From Dehalococcoidia bacterium SM23_28_2 (GTDB taxonomy: Bacteria > Chloroflexota > Dehalococcoidia > SM23-28-2), in assembly GCA_001303545.1 (NCBI GenBank), contig LJUA01000046.1, positions 1-10,818 on the forward strand: a stretch of 10,818 nucleotides of DNA, in the 5' to 3' direction. A program made the translations under genes and the position numbers. Shown here piece by piece: positions 1 to 7,265 of the stretch (positions are counted from its first letter, which is position 1; each line of letters begins with the position of its first letter). The notes beneath the pieces were generated by a model that was not told where the DNA came from, did no database searches, and worked only from the letters and a program-made list of their open reading frames with translations.

Positions 1-816
1 CAGATCACAGAACAGGATGAGGAAGTACCCAAGTCTGCGTTCATCGGCGTCCGGCCGTGTGAGATCCACGCCATATCCATTCAGGACAAGATATTCCTGA
101 GCGGAGAATACAGAGACCCCTTCTACCAAGCACGGCGCCGAGATCTCTTCATAGTTGCGCTCAACTGCGGCCATGCTGGCGGCACCTGTTTTTGCGTCTC
201 CACGAACACCGGGCCGAAGGCTAAGTTCGGGTTTGATCTCGCACTGACGGAGGTGCTGGAGGCAGGCCGTCACTACTTCGTGGTGGAGGTCGGCACGGGG
301 CTGGGCGCAGAGGTTCTCCACGAGATTCCCCATGAAGCGGCAACTGAAGAGGAAAAGGCGACGGCCGAACGTATCGTGGCCAAGACCGCCAGCGAAATGG
401 GCCGCACAATGGACACGAGGGACATCGAGGGCTTGCTCCACCGCAACTATGAGAACCCGCGCTGGGACGATGTCGCCAAGCGCTGTCTGACATGCGGCAA
501 CTGCACGATGGTGTGTCCGACCTGTTTTTGCACCACTGTGGAGGATCTCACCGACCTGACAGGCGAGCACGCCGAACGCTGGCGCAAGTGGGATTCTTGC
601 TTCACCGTGGACTTCTCGTACATCCACGGCGGCAGCGTCCGGTCCTCACCGATGGCCCGCTATCGCCAGTGGATGACGCATAAGCTGGCGGGTTGGATCG
701 ACCAGTTTGACACATTGGGCTGTGTGGGTTGCGGACGCTGTATCACCTGGTGCCCGGTTGCCATTGATATCACCGAGGAAGTCAGGGCGATCCAGCAGAG
801 TGAACAGAGGAGCTAA
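1..816 (+). CDS. hydB: Group 3b [NiFe] hydrogenase (sulfhydrogenase) beta subunit, 4Fe-4S electron-transfer protein, 5' partial
   Basis: The reading frame is open from base 1 to the TAA at 816, so the start lies outside the window and 271 C-terminal residues are visible. This subunit of soluble group 3b hydrogenases carries electrons between the NiFe module and the flavin subunit. The visible part begins with the family-typical GVRPCEIHA segment and a Cys-rich [10 protein letters not shown] segment near bases 163-195. It ends with two ferredoxin-like clusters: CxxCxxCxxxC at bases 484-516, followed by further Cys (PTCFC), and [12 protein letters not shown] at bases 721-756. Bacterial-type ferredoxin spacing in both supports two [4Fe-4S] clusters. 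It is the first visible gene of the operon, and the next gene starts about 17 bases later behind a strong ribosome-binding site. The family call is firm; the exact cofactor count is inference. Confidence 0.92.
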   Translation, partial: QITEQDEEVPKSAFIGVRPCEIHAISIQDKIFLSGEYRDPFYQARRRDLFIVALNCGHAGGTCFCVSTNTGPKAKFGFDLALTEVLEAGRHYFVVEVGTGLGAEVLHEIPHEAATEEEKATAERIVAKTASEMGRTMDTRDIEGLLHRNYENPRWDDVAKRCLTCGNCTMVCPTCFCTTVEDLTDLTGEHAERWRKWDSCFTVDFSYIHGGSVRSSPMARYRQWMTHKLAGWIDQFDTLGCVGCGRCITWCPVAIDITEEVRAIQQSEQRS

Positions 817-833
817 GAGAAAGGAGGGGGCGG

Positions 834-1304
834 GTGACCATGGAGAACCTTGAACGTATGCTGACGGAACACCCCTTCTTCGAGGGGTTGAACAAGCGTT
901 GCCTTCAAATGCTCGTCGAATGTGCATCCAATGTACGTTTTGACGCCGGAGAGGTTATCTTCCGAGAGGGTGAAGAGGCTGGCCTGTTCTATCTCATTCG
1001 CCACGGCAGGGTGTCAGTGGAGACGTTCGCTCCCAACCGCGGCCCTGTCATCATTCAGACCCTTGGAGAAGGCGATCTTCTGGGCTGGTCGTGGCTCATT
1101 GAGCCGTACCGTTGGCGTTTCGAAGCCCGAGCGGTTGAATTGACACGGGCTATTGCCCTCGATGGGACATGCCTTCGTGGCAAGTGCGCAGAAGATCACG
1201 AACTCGGCTACGAACTCATGAAGCGTATTGCCTACGTCATCGAGAACCGGCTTCAGGCAACTCGCTTGCAGCTTCTGAATGTCTACGATGGCATTCGCTC
1301 TTGA
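834..1304 (+). CDS. Stand-alone cyclic nucleotide-binding-domain protein in the hydrogenase operon (no DNA-binding domain)
   Basis: This 156-residue protein has a Crp/Fnr-like effector fold. Short N-terminal helices ([10 protein letters not shown]) lead into a beta-roll ([20 protein letters not shown], then [12 protein letters not shown]), and a long C-terminal helix ([20 protein letters not shown]) follows. The protein stops after that helix, so the helix-turn-helix of Crp/Fnr regulators is absent and it is unlikely to bind DNA itself. The phosphate-binding cassette is not canonical: the segment reads [19 protein letters not shown] rather than the usual FGE(L/I)AL...PRxA pattern, so cAMP or cGMP binding is doubtful. 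It sits between the beta and gamma hydrogenase subunits, which suggests an accessory or regulatory partner of the enzyme. AAGGAGG at 821-827 is 6 bases before GTG 834 and 12 before the in-frame ATG 840; either start is possible. Confidence 0.85.
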   Translation: MTMENLERMLTEHPFFEGLNKRCLQMLVECASNVRFDAGEVIFREGEEAGLFYLIRHGRVSVETFAPNRGPVIIQTLGEGDLLGWSWLIEPYRWRFEARAVELTRAIALDGTCLRGKCAEDHELGYELMKRIAYVIENRLQATRLQLLNVYDGIRS

Positions 1305-1314
1305 AAGGCAGGCG

Positions 1315-2154
1315 ATGGTGGCGGATCTCTCCGATCCGATGGTGCCAAGCCCCTTTTGCCTTCAAAAGGTGCGGAAAGAAACATACGATACGTTCACCCT
1401 TGAACTTGAGCCGGCAAACGGCGCTGACGGGTTCCCATTTGCCGCCGGGCAGTTCAACATGCTCTATGCGTTCGGAATAGGCGAGGCCCCGCTCTCCATC
1501 AGTGGCGATCCTGCCAAACCTCAGACGCTCGTGCACACGGTGCGAGCGGTCGGGGCAGTGACACAGGCGATATGCAGGCTGAAGCGCGGGGATGTGTTGG
1601 GGGTGCGCGGTCCGTTTGGCAATCACTGGCCCATGGAGGAGGCCGTCGGAAGTGACGTGGTGATTGTGGCTGGCGGTATCGGGCTGGCGCCGCTGCGTCC
1701 AGCTCTGTACTATCTCCTATCAAACCGGGAGAAGTACGGCAGAATCGCCGTCATCTACGGCGCTCGAACGCTCGAAGACCTGCTCTACAAGCCTGAGCTT
1801 GAGCAGTGGCGCAGCCAATTTGACCTTGATGTGGATGTCACTGTGGATACTGCTCCAGCCAGTTACCGCGGCAATGTGGGGGTTGTGACAACGCTCATAC
1901 CCAGAGCTCGGTTTGACCCCTTCCATGCAGTGGCCTTGGTCTGTGGCCCCGAGGTGATGATGCGCTTCACCGTGCGTGAACTGGAGAGTCGGGGTGTCGA
2001 CCCCGAAAACATCTTCATCTCCCTGGAGCGCAACATGAGATGCGGCATCGGTTTCTGCGGGCACTGTCAGTTTGGGTCCGCTTTCATCTGTAAGGACGGT
2101 CCTGTGTTCTGCTACGCTGAGATTCAGCCATTTTTCGCAAAGCGGGAGATTTAG
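1315..2154 (+). CDS. hydG: Group 3b hydrogenase gamma subunit, FAD/NAD(P)-binding oxidoreductase with [2Fe-2S] cluster
   Basis: This flavin subunit exchanges electrons between NAD(P)(H) and the FeS chain of the hydrogenase. It has the ferredoxin-reductase fold. An N-terminal FAD-binding barrel ([14 protein letters not shown], then APLSISGDP) is followed by an NAD(P)-binding domain with [12 protein letters not shown] and the conserved [10 protein letters not shown] motif. A C-terminal [2Fe-2S] motif of the PyrK/dihydroorotate-dehydrogenase-B type follows, with Cys in [10 protein letters not shown] and FICKDGP (roughly bases 2041-2100). I chose ATG 1315, which leaves a 10-base gap after the previous stop and has a weak AAAGGCAGG upstream. 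In-frame ATGs at 1279 and 1288 would instead overlap the previous gene and give up to 291 residues. Position between the beta and delta genes is standard for sulfhydrogenase operons. Confidence 0.92.
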   Translation: MVADLSDPMVPSPFCLQKVRKETYDTFTLELEPANGADGFPFAAGQFNMLYAFGIGEAPLSISGDPAKPQTLVHTVRAVGAVTQAICRLKRGDVLGVRGPFGNHWPMEEAVGSDVVIVAGGIGLAPLRPALYYLLSNREKYGRIAVIYGARTLEDLLYKPELEQWRSQFDLDVDVTVDTAPASYRGNVGVVTTLIPRARFDPFHAVALVCGPEVMMRFTVRELESRGVDPENIFISLERNMRCGIGFCGHCQFGSAFICKDGPVFCYAEIQPFFAKREI

Positions 2155-2156
2155 CA

Positions 2157-2936
2157 TTGCCTTCAAGTCGCAAACCGAAACTTGCTGTCTGGAAATTCGC
2201 CTCCTGCGACGGCTGTCAGTTGAGCCTTCTCGACTGCGAGGATGAACTGCTCGCCGTGGCTGGGCAGGTCGACATTGCCTACTTCCCCGAGGCGTCGCGG
2301 GCCATGGTGAAGGGCTCCTACGAGCTTTCGCTGGTTGAGGGTTCCGTTACGACACCCCATGATATTGAGCTGATTCAACAGGTGCGCCGGCGCTCTAAGT
2401 GTCTGGTTACTATCGGTGCCTGTGCTACCGCTGGCGGTATTCAAGCGCTGCGCAACTTCGCGGACGTGCAGGAGTTTGTCTCCATCGTATACGCTGCGCC
2501 AGAATACATCAAGACGTTGGACACATCAACGGCCATTGCCGACCATGTCCACGTCGATTTTGAGCTACGCGGCTGCCCCATCAACAAGGTGCAACTCCTC
2601 GAGGTCGTCAGCGCCTTTCTCCATGGACGCAAACCGAACATACCGCCGTATAGCGTCTGCATGGAGTGCAAAAGACGTGGAACCGTCTGTGTAATGGTTG
2701 CGCACGGCACGCCTTGTCTCGGGCCCGTGACTCAAGCGGGGTGTGGCGCCATCTGTCCGGCCTATTATCGCGGCTGTTACGGGTGCTTCGGGCCGAAGGA
2801 GACGCCGAATACGAATTCGTTGAGCAGATGGTGGAGCCACCTGGGGGTGAAGGAACAAGACCTGGCGCGAGCGTTCCGTACATTCAATGCATGGGCTGAA
2901 GCGTTTCGCGAGGAGAGTGTAGCCCATGAAAAGTAG
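2157..2936 (+). CDS. hydD: Group 3b [NiFe] hydrogenase delta (small) subunit
   Basis: This 259-residue small subunit belongs to the NADH:ubiquinone oxidoreductase 20 kDa-like family and carries electrons away from the NiFe site. The proximal [4Fe-4S] ligands are visible as C17 and C20 ([12 protein letters not shown]), C89 ([10 protein letters not shown]) and C140 (RGCPINK). A C-terminal region with eight more Cys (C168, C171, C178, C187, C196, C200, C207, C210) fits two further [4Fe-4S] clusters. There is no Tat signal peptide, consistent with a cytoplasmic enzyme. The start is a TTG three bases after the previous stop, with a purine-rich GCGGGAG just upstream and inside the preceding gene. 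The 3' end overlaps the large-subunit gene by 11 bases, implying translational coupling. Confidence 0.93.
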   Translation: MPSSRKPKLAVWKFASCDGCQLSLLDCEDELLAVAGQVDIAYFPEASRAMVKGSYELSLVEGSVTTPHDIELIQQVRRRSKCLVTIGACATAGGIQALRNFADVQEFVSIVYAAPEYIKTLDTSTAIADHVHVDFELRGCPINKVQLLEVVSAFLHGRKPNIPPYSVCMECKRRGTVCVMVAHGTPCLGPVTQAGCGAICPAYYRGCYGCFGPKETPNTNSLSRWWSHLGVKEQDLARAFRTFNAWAEAFREESVAHEK

Positions 2937-4215
2937 GACCATAAAGGTGGACTACCTGGCCCGCGTCGAAGGCGAGGGCGCCCTGCATGTCAAGATCAGC
3001 AACAACACGGTGACGGACGTCAAGTTCAAGATTTGGGAGCCGCCACGTCTCTTCGAGGCCTTCCTGCGCGGCCGCAACTACAGCGAAGCCCCCGACATCA
3101 CAGCCCGCATCTGCGGCATATGCCCTATCGCCTATCAGATGGCCGCGGCGCAGGCAATGGAGGACGCCTTTGGGGTCACCGTGGATGGACAGCTCCGTGC
3201 CCTCCGCCGACTGATCTTCTGCGGTGAATGGATCGAGAGCCATGCCCTGCATGTGTACCTGCTTCATGCCCCCGATTTTCTCGGCTACGAGGATGCCATC
3301 CAGATGGCGAAGGACCATCCCGATATCGTCCAGCAGGGACTGCAGTTGAAAAAGATCGGCAATGAACTGATGATATTGCTTGGCGGCAGGGAGATCCATC
3401 CCATCAACCTGCGCGTAGGCGGGTTCTACAGAGTGCCGACCAAGCAGGAGCTTGCCCCTTTCATAGACAAACTCAAGTGGGCGCGAGACGCCGCTCTTGA
3501 GACCGTGCGCTGGACGGCAACGTTACCTTTTCCGGACTTTGAGCAGGACTACGAGTTCGTTGCCCTGCGCCACCCCGATGAATACGCCATCACCGAAGGC
3601 CGACTCGTCTCCAATAAGGGGTTGGACATCGCCGTTCGCGAGTACGATGACCACTTCGCAGAGGAGCACGTGCCTTACACCAATGCCTTGCACTCGGTGC
3701 TCAAAGAGCGTGGCGCCTACCTTGTCGGGCCCCTGGCGCGGTACAGTGTGAACTTCGATAAGCTCTCTCCGCTGGCGCGAGAGGCCGCAGGCGATGCCGG
3801 GCTCGGACCTGTCTGCCGTAATCCGTTCAAGAGCATCGTTGTGCGCAGCGTGGAAACTCTTTACGCCTGTGACGAATCCCTACGCCTCATCGATGAATAC
3901 GAGATGCCGGAGAAACCGGCTGTGGAAGTTGACCCGCGCGCTGCCACTGCCTGCGGCTGCAGCGAAGCGCCGCGCGGCACTCTGTACCATCGCTACCGTG
4001 TTGATGATCAGGGAGTGATTCTCGACGCGAAGATCGTTGCGCCGACCTCCCAGAATCAGAAGCGCATCGAAAGCGACCTCTGGCAGTTCATTCCGAAGCA
4101 TATGGATCTGCCGCCTGACCAGCTCACGTGGCGATGCGAGCAGGCGATACGCAACTACGACCCATGCATCTCCTGCGCCACACACTTCTTGAAGCTCCAT
4201 ATTGAACGGGACTGA
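2926..4215 (+). CDS. hydA: Group 3b [NiFe] hydrogenase alpha (large, catalytic) subunit
   Basis: This 429-residue subunit carries the NiFe(CN)2CO site that interconverts H2 with protons and electrons. The N-terminal L1 motif reads [10 protein letters not shown] with nickel ligands C63 and C66. The C-terminal L2 motif reads DPCISCATH with C414 and C417. The L1 position that is His in many uptake hydrogenases is Tyr here, as expected of group 3 enzymes. Nine residues follow H420; maturation proteases of this class cleave after this His, so FLKLHIERD should be removed. No Tat signal is present in the paired small subunit, so the enzyme is likely cytoplasmic. The ATG at 2926 overlaps the delta gene, and the next gene encodes the matching protease. 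Physiological direction (H2 evolution, H2 oxidation or sulfur reduction) cannot be read from sequence. Confidence 0.95.
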   Translation: MKSRTIKVDYLARVEGEGALHVKISNNTVTDVKFKIWEPPRLFEAFLRGRNYSEAPDITARICGICPIAYQMAAAQAMEDAFGVTVDGQLRALRRLIFCGEWIESHALHVYLLHAPDFLGYEDAIQMAKDHPDIVQQGLQLKKIGNELMILLGGREIHPINLRVGGFYRVPTKQELAPFIDKLKWARDAALETVRWTATLPFPDFEQDYEFVALRHPDEYAITEGRLVSNKGLDIAVREYDDHFAEEHVPYTNALHSVLKERGAYLVGPLARYSVNFDKLSPLAREAAGDAGLGPVCRNPFKSIVVRSVETLYACDESLRLIDEYEMPEKPAVEVDPRAATACGCSEAPRGTLYHRYRVDDQGVILDAKIVAPTSQNQKRIESDLWQFIPKHMDLPPDQLTWRCEQAIRNYDPCISCATHFLKLHIERD

Positions 4216-4225
4216 AGGAATCGCC

Positions 4226-4711
4226 ATGCCGCCCGCCAAATCGGGCACGCTTATCATCGGTCTCGGCAATCAGTACCGGCGCGATGATGCAGTGGGGCTC
4301 ACCGTTGCTCGATACCTGAAGGAACAAGTACCTAAGCATGTGCGGGTTCTGGAAGCGAGCAGCGAGGGCGCGTCGCTGATGGAGTCGTGGAAGGACGCTG
4401 ACGCGGTCATCCTGATCGATGCGGTTCATTCCGGCGCAGAACCGGGAACCCTTCACCGGCTCGATGCTCACACGCAGCCCATGCCGTCAGAGTTCTCCCA
4501 TTGCTCCACCCACGCTTTCAGCGCTGCTGAGGCCATCGAGCTGGCGCGGGCGCTCGGCCAACTTCCGCCGCGGCTTGTCGTCTACGGCGTTGAAGGGAAG
4601 ACCTTCGAGTCAGGCCTAGGACTATCTCTGGAGGTTGAGAAGGCAGTGCAGAAAGTGGTGGAACGTGTGCTTGGTGACCTTCGTTGCGACCCTGACGACA
4701 CGGAATCTTAA
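4226..4711 (+). CDS. Hydrogenase maturation endopeptidase (HyaD/HycI family, peptidase M52)
   Basis: The protein (161 residues from ATG 4226) opens with the hallmark GTLIIGLGNQYRRDDAVGL. The GxGNxxxxDDxxG pattern supplies one acidic nickel-sensing residue. A second acidic site lies in DAVILIDAVHSG, and a conserved His in FSHCSTHAFSAAEAI. The family removes the C-terminal peptide of the NiFe large subunit after nickel insertion. Its place directly after hydA, with 10 bases between them, indicates that HydA is its substrate. AAGGA at 4215-4219 supports ATG 4226; a TTG at 4202 would overlap hydA and lacks such a site. It is the last gene of the hydrogenase operon and converges on the stress-protein gene, only 16 bases between the stops. 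No clear terminator hairpin with a T-run is visible there. Confidence 0.92.
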   Translation: MPPAKSGTLIIGLGNQYRRDDAVGLTVARYLKEQVPKHVRVLEASSEGASLMESWKDADAVILIDAVHSGAEPGTLHRLDAHTQPMPSEFSHCSTHAFSAAEAIELARALGQLPPRLVVYGVEGKTFESGLGLSLEVEKAVQKVVERVLGDLRCDPDDTES

Positions 4712-4727
4712 GGCTGACCCAGATACC

Positions 4728-5693
4728 TCAGCATTTCGAGTCTGCAGATTCAGATGAGGTCTTGGCGCCTAACGGTGGCCTGATGAGAAAGACCGGGCTA
4801 GAGACTGCTAGCAGAACCCTGTCAGCAACACTCCCATAGGCCCACCGGCTGATCCCAGAGCGGCCGTGGGTTGACATCACAATCAGGTTAACGGGATTCT
4901 TGTTGGTATAGTCCGTAATCTCGTCAGCGGCCTTGCCCTTCAGCACCACTAGCCGAGTTCTAAGCCCCGCACCTTGAAGCCGCTTCTGCACTCCAGCCAG
5001 GTATTCCTCACATACAGTGACGGGCCTGCCCATCTCTTGAGCTTCATGCTCCTCCCACGTCAAGCCCGCCGTAGGAGGATAATCTGACGGGACGACTGGG
5101 GGTTCGCAAACTCGAAGCAGAACCACGTCGACCAGTTCAGGGCCCAGTTGCTTTGCCAGCGCTTCAACGTGGGGAATCACCATTTCGGCCAACTCTGAGC
5201 CATCCAGTGGGACTAGCATCGTTCTGGTTGGCCATTTGTCATGAACGATCTCCTCACGAAGCCCCGCTCGAACAAGCCAAACAGGGATCTTCGACGCACG
5301 GAGGACCTTGTCGGCGACGCTCCCAAGGGCCCAGCGTTTGATACCAGATCGGCCGTGGGTTGCCATCAGGATCAGGTCGATATTGTGCTTCTGGGCGCAA
5401 CTGAGGATTTCTTCAGCAGCGTGGCCCACCGCGAGTTCACCTTCCGCCGCCACTCCTCCGCCTTTTGACTGAATGCCCACCTTCTTCTGAAGCTGTTCTG
5501 ATTCACGCCTCAAGATTCCAGCCGCTCGCTCCACATAGGCCCGATGCAGGGGGATCAAGTCGCGTTCGTGCGGGCTAGCAACGTGCAGCAAGACCAAGTC
5601 CAACCCCAGTCTTGCAGCAAGTTCTCTTGCATAAGAAAAGACCACCTCCGCTAGCTCGGAGCCGTCCAACGGAACGAGCACCCTCTTATACAC
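4728..5693 (-). CDS. Tandem-domain universal stress protein (UspA family)
   Basis: This protein of about 321 residues holds two complete Usp domains. Each begins with an identical LVPLDGSELAE strand-loop and ends with a nucleotide-binding loop, THGRSGIKRWALGSVADKVL in domain 1 and THGRSGISRWAYGSVADRVL in domain 2. These fit the Usp ATP-binding pattern (GxxG, nine residues, GS), except that the first Gly is Ala or Ser. Tandem Usp proteins are cytoplasmic stress or energy-status factors; the specific role is unknown. GTG at 5693 (VYKRVLVPLDGS) is preferred because GGAGG lies 8-9 bases upstream and because domain 1 begins immediately after it. The frame stays open to a TTG at 5765, but those extra residues do not resemble the family. 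A weak TTGACG-17-TAGTCT promoter candidate (- strand, 5792-5820) lies upstream. Confidence 0.9.
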   Translation of the reverse strand: MYKRVLVPLDGSELAEVVFSYARELAARLGLDLVLLHVASPHERDLIPLHRAYVERAAGILRRESEQLQKKVGIQSKGGGVAAEGELAVGHAAEEILSCAQKHNIDLILMATHGRSGIKRWALGSVADKVLRASKIPVWLVRAGLREEIVHDKWPTRTMLVPLDGSELAEMVIPHVEALAKQLGPELVDVVLLRVCEPPVVPSDYPPTAGLTWEEHEAQEMGRPVTVCEEYLAGVQKRLQGAGLRTRLVVLKGKAADEITDYTNKNPVNLIVMSTHGRSGISRWAYGSVADRVLLAVSSPVFLIRPPLGAKTSSESADSKC

Positions 5694-5806
5694 TCGCGCA
5701 CCCTCCACTGCAGATTTGGTGGCAGACCAGCTGCAATTCTCCTCGCCAGGCCGTCGACGCCACAAGAAAGACAGCAGCCATCGTGAGACTCAGACTAGTC
5801 AGATTC

Positions 5807-5980
5807 CCGAATTGCGTCAAGCATCTTGCCACGTTGGACGGTCACAACCGCGCGATGATACTAATCCTTCTGGACACGGGTGTGCGAGAATACTCGGCGA
5901 CCTACGATGCGGAGAAGGCGGCGCGGGCCCACGAGCGGTTCAGTGCGAGGGCCGCCGACGGGCGGCCTTGTGCTGTGTAG
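5807..5980 (+). pseudogene. Internally deleted tyrosine recombinase (phage-type integrase) remnant
   Basis: The frame ending with TAG at 5978-5980 contains two pieces that look like separate parts of a tyrosine recombinase. KHLATLDGHNRAMILILLDTGVR (bases 5819-5887) resembles the start of the catalytic domain, including the TGxR box with the first catalytic Arg. Directly joined to it, EYSATYDAEKAARAHERFS (5888-5944) resembles the extreme C-terminus after the HxxR box, with a candidate Tyr nucleophile. The roughly 100 residues normally between these boxes, including HxxR, are missing, so the product cannot be an active recombinase. No start codon with a ribosome-binding site precedes it. A 7-bp perfect hairpin with a GACG loop (5950-5967) lies at its 3' end. 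It ends about a dozen bases before the tRNA-like gene. The family match comes from remembered motifs, not an alignment. Confidence 0.6.
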
Positions 5981-5992
5981 GCAGGTAGTCCA

Positions 5993-6061
5993 GGGCTAGC
6001 TCAGCGGAAGGAACCCGGATTCCTAATCCGGGAGTCGTAGGTTCGAATCCTTCCTGGCCCT
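5993..6061 (+). tRNA. tRNA-Arg (anticodon CCT), structurally irregular and possibly degenerate
   Basis: The anticodon arm is perfect: CCGGA (6015-6019) and TCCGG (6027-6031) enclose a 7-base loop TTCCTAA with anticodon CCT at 6022-6024, reading AGG (Arg). A 5-base variable loop follows. The T arm has GTAGG (6037-6041), loop TTCGAAT and CCTTC (6049-6053), with one T-T mismatch. The acceptor GGGCTAG (5993-5999) pairs with CTGGCCC (6054-6060) including one G-T pair. Only 15 bases separate acceptor and anticodon stems, instead of about 20. The D-arm motif TAGCTCAGCGG therefore overlaps the acceptor strand, and the D stem GCTC/GAAC has a mismatch. A second acceptor pairing, CCAGG (5990-5994) with CCTGG (6053-6057), is also possible. 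No CCA is encoded. An intrinsic terminator follows. It could be a functional odd tRNA or a damaged copy. Confidence 0.6.
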
Positions 6062-6080
6062 CTAGGCGTCCCGCCGATCC

Positions 6081-6111
6081 GAATTCCGCCCTTCGGGGCG
6101 GATTCCTCTTT
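6081..6111 (+). terminator. Intrinsic terminator downstream of the tRNA-like gene
   Basis: CCGCCC and GGGCGG form a perfect 6-bp GC stem around a stable TTCG tetraloop (6086-6101). GAA and TTC extend the stem across a small bulge, and a T-rich CTCTTT follows. The placement about 20 bases after the tRNA 3' end suits termination of a tRNA transcript. The short T tract makes it moderate rather than strong. Confidence 0.7.
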
Positions 6112-6236
6112 GCCACCTAAATCGAAACGCCCCCACCTGAATGCGCTTCAGGTACGCTGGCCCTGGTGGGTCTCGGACGCGGCGCGGCATCAGACCGGCC
6201 CGCGCACGTGCGGAATCCGTGACACAGGCCCAGCCC

Positions 6237-6932
6237 TCATCTCCCCACGGCATAACGTAAGGCTGCTTCAGCATGAATGGCTGTCGTATCGAAGAGAGGC
6301 ATACCGGCATCTGCCTCAGAGACCAACATGGGAATTTCAGTGCATCCCAGGATGACCCCCTGGGCTCCGCGTTCCGCTAGCCTGCTGATGACTGCGATGA
6401 GTCCAGCGCGCGACTCATCGCGGATCTGGCCGGCGACCAGTTCGTCGTAGATGACCGCATTCACGTACTGACGGTCCTTGGCATCCGGCACAAGGACGGT
6501 GATGCCTCTTCGGTCCAGGGCATCCTGGTAGAATGTCTTTTCCATCGTGTACTGAGTGCCGAGCAGGCCCACCCTCCTCATTCCCCCCGCCAGGATGGCT
6601 TCGCCGACGGCGTCCAGCAGGCTGAGCATCGGGACTTGGACACGGGCCTGGATCTCCTCGAACACCAGGTGCATGGTGTTGGTGGCCATGACGATGAAAT
6701 CCGCGCCCGCCGCCTCGAGCGTCTGAGCGGCCTCGCCCAAGCCCTGTGCCACCAAGTCCCACCGCTCTTGTTGGGGCCAGTCTACGTACGGTTGAAAGCT
6801 GACACTGTAGATGATGATTTCCGGGTAGCCATAGTCGCCAGACCGCTCGGTGTAGGTGCGGGTAATGTGCTCATAGTAAGCTATCGTTGATTCGGGACTC
6901 ATGCCGCCCAGGATGCCGATCTTCTTGTGCAT
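6237..6932 (-). CDS. Aspartate/glutamate racemase family protein (YgeA-like)
   Basis: This 231-residue protein has the length and motifs of the aspartate/glutamate/hydantoin racemase superfamily, which interconverts L and D amino acids by a two-base mechanism without PLP. The N-terminus IGILGGMSPESTIAYY is typical of aspartate racemases. The two catalytic loops are VMATNTMHLV (residues 81-90) and LGCTEIPML (195-203). C197 is present in the second loop, but the first loop has T84 where the classical enzymes have Cys. The same Thr/Cys pairing is known from E. coli YgeA, which suggests L-Asp/L-Glu-type or broad specificity rather than a dead enzyme. AAGGAG lies about 9 bases upstream of the ATG at 6932. 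It follows the thiamine-binding gene by 78 bases on the same strand and is probably the last gene of that transcript. Confidence 0.88.
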   Translation of the reverse strand: MHKKIGILGGMSPESTIAYYEHITRTYTERSGDYGYPEIIIYSVSFQPYVDWPQQERWDLVAQGLGEAAQTLEAAGADFIVMATNTMHLVFEEIQARVQVPMLSLLDAVGEAILAGGMRRVGLLGTQYTMEKTFYQDALDRRGITVLVPDAKDRQYVNAVIYDELVAGQIRDESRAGLIAVISRLAERGAQGVILGCTEIPMLVSEADAGMPLFDTTAIHAEAALRYAVGR

Positions 6933-7010
6933 GGCCTGACTGCTCCTTCCTCAGCCCCGAATAGGCGTCACCCTCAGCGTTGGCGTACACCTTTTGGATG
7001 GAGTGCCGCT

Positions 7011-7262
7011 TCAATCGCCTCCGATGGGACAAGCATTTGAAACCGTGACTACCATCACTATTTCTCCTTGTTCCGCGGTCTCCCGAAATGCCTGCTTGAA
7101 GGCATCAAACATCCTGTCATAGTCGCCTGATACTATAGTGCTCATAGAGCCGGGTGTGACTTGTAGCTGGTGCTCCCTGAAGACAGCTAGGGCGGCCTCA
7201 ATCACCGAGGAGAGCCGTGGTTGGCGCAAAGGATATAGGCTAACCTGTGCTGCCACTTCCAT
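7011..7262 (-). CDS. Thiamine-binding protein, YkoF/MTH1187-like family
   Basis: This 83-residue protein resembles the small single-domain YkoF/thiamine-binding superfamily, a ferredoxin-like beta-alpha-beta fold that binds thiamine or a pyrimidine precursor. The N-terminal strand EVAAQVSLYPLRQ, the helix SSVIEAALAVFREH, the central VTPGSMSTIVSGDYDRMFDAFKQAF and the last strand GEIVMVVTVSNACP match that layout. It has no signal peptide and is likely cytoplasmic. It starts 3 bases after the methyltransferase stop, so the two genes are almost certainly cotranscribed. A purine-rich GGAAGGAG lies within the end of the upstream gene and serves as the ribosome-binding site. No thiamine-synthesis genes or TPP riboswitch are visible nearby, so a role in thiamine salvage is only inferred from family membership. 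Confidence 0.8.
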   Translation of the reverse strand: MEVAAQVSLYPLRQPRLSSVIEAALAVFREHQLQVTPGSMSTIVSGDYDRMFDAFKQAFRETAEQGEIVMVVTVSNACPIGGD

Positions 7263-7265
7263 GGT

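Noticed and set aside
221..493. Minus-strand open frame opposite hydB
   Set aside because: It is a shadow of the GC-rich hydB coding sequence, with low-complexity Pro/Ser/Arg content and no domain.
5694..5765. N-terminal extension of the universal stress protein from TTG 5765
   Set aside because: The extra 24 residues do not resemble Usp domains, and a good GGAGG precedes GTG 5693 right at the start of domain 1.
5950..5967. GGCCGCC/GGCGGCC hairpin as a terminator
   Set aside because: It is followed by TTGTGCTG without a T tract and lies within the integrase remnant, so GC-rich coding sequence explains it.
6135..6153. Perfect 7-bp hairpin ACCTGAA/TTCAGGT as a terminator for the racemase operon
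   Set aside because: Neither strand has a clear T-run after it. It may be a weak or rho-assisted signal but cannot be supported as an intrinsic terminator.
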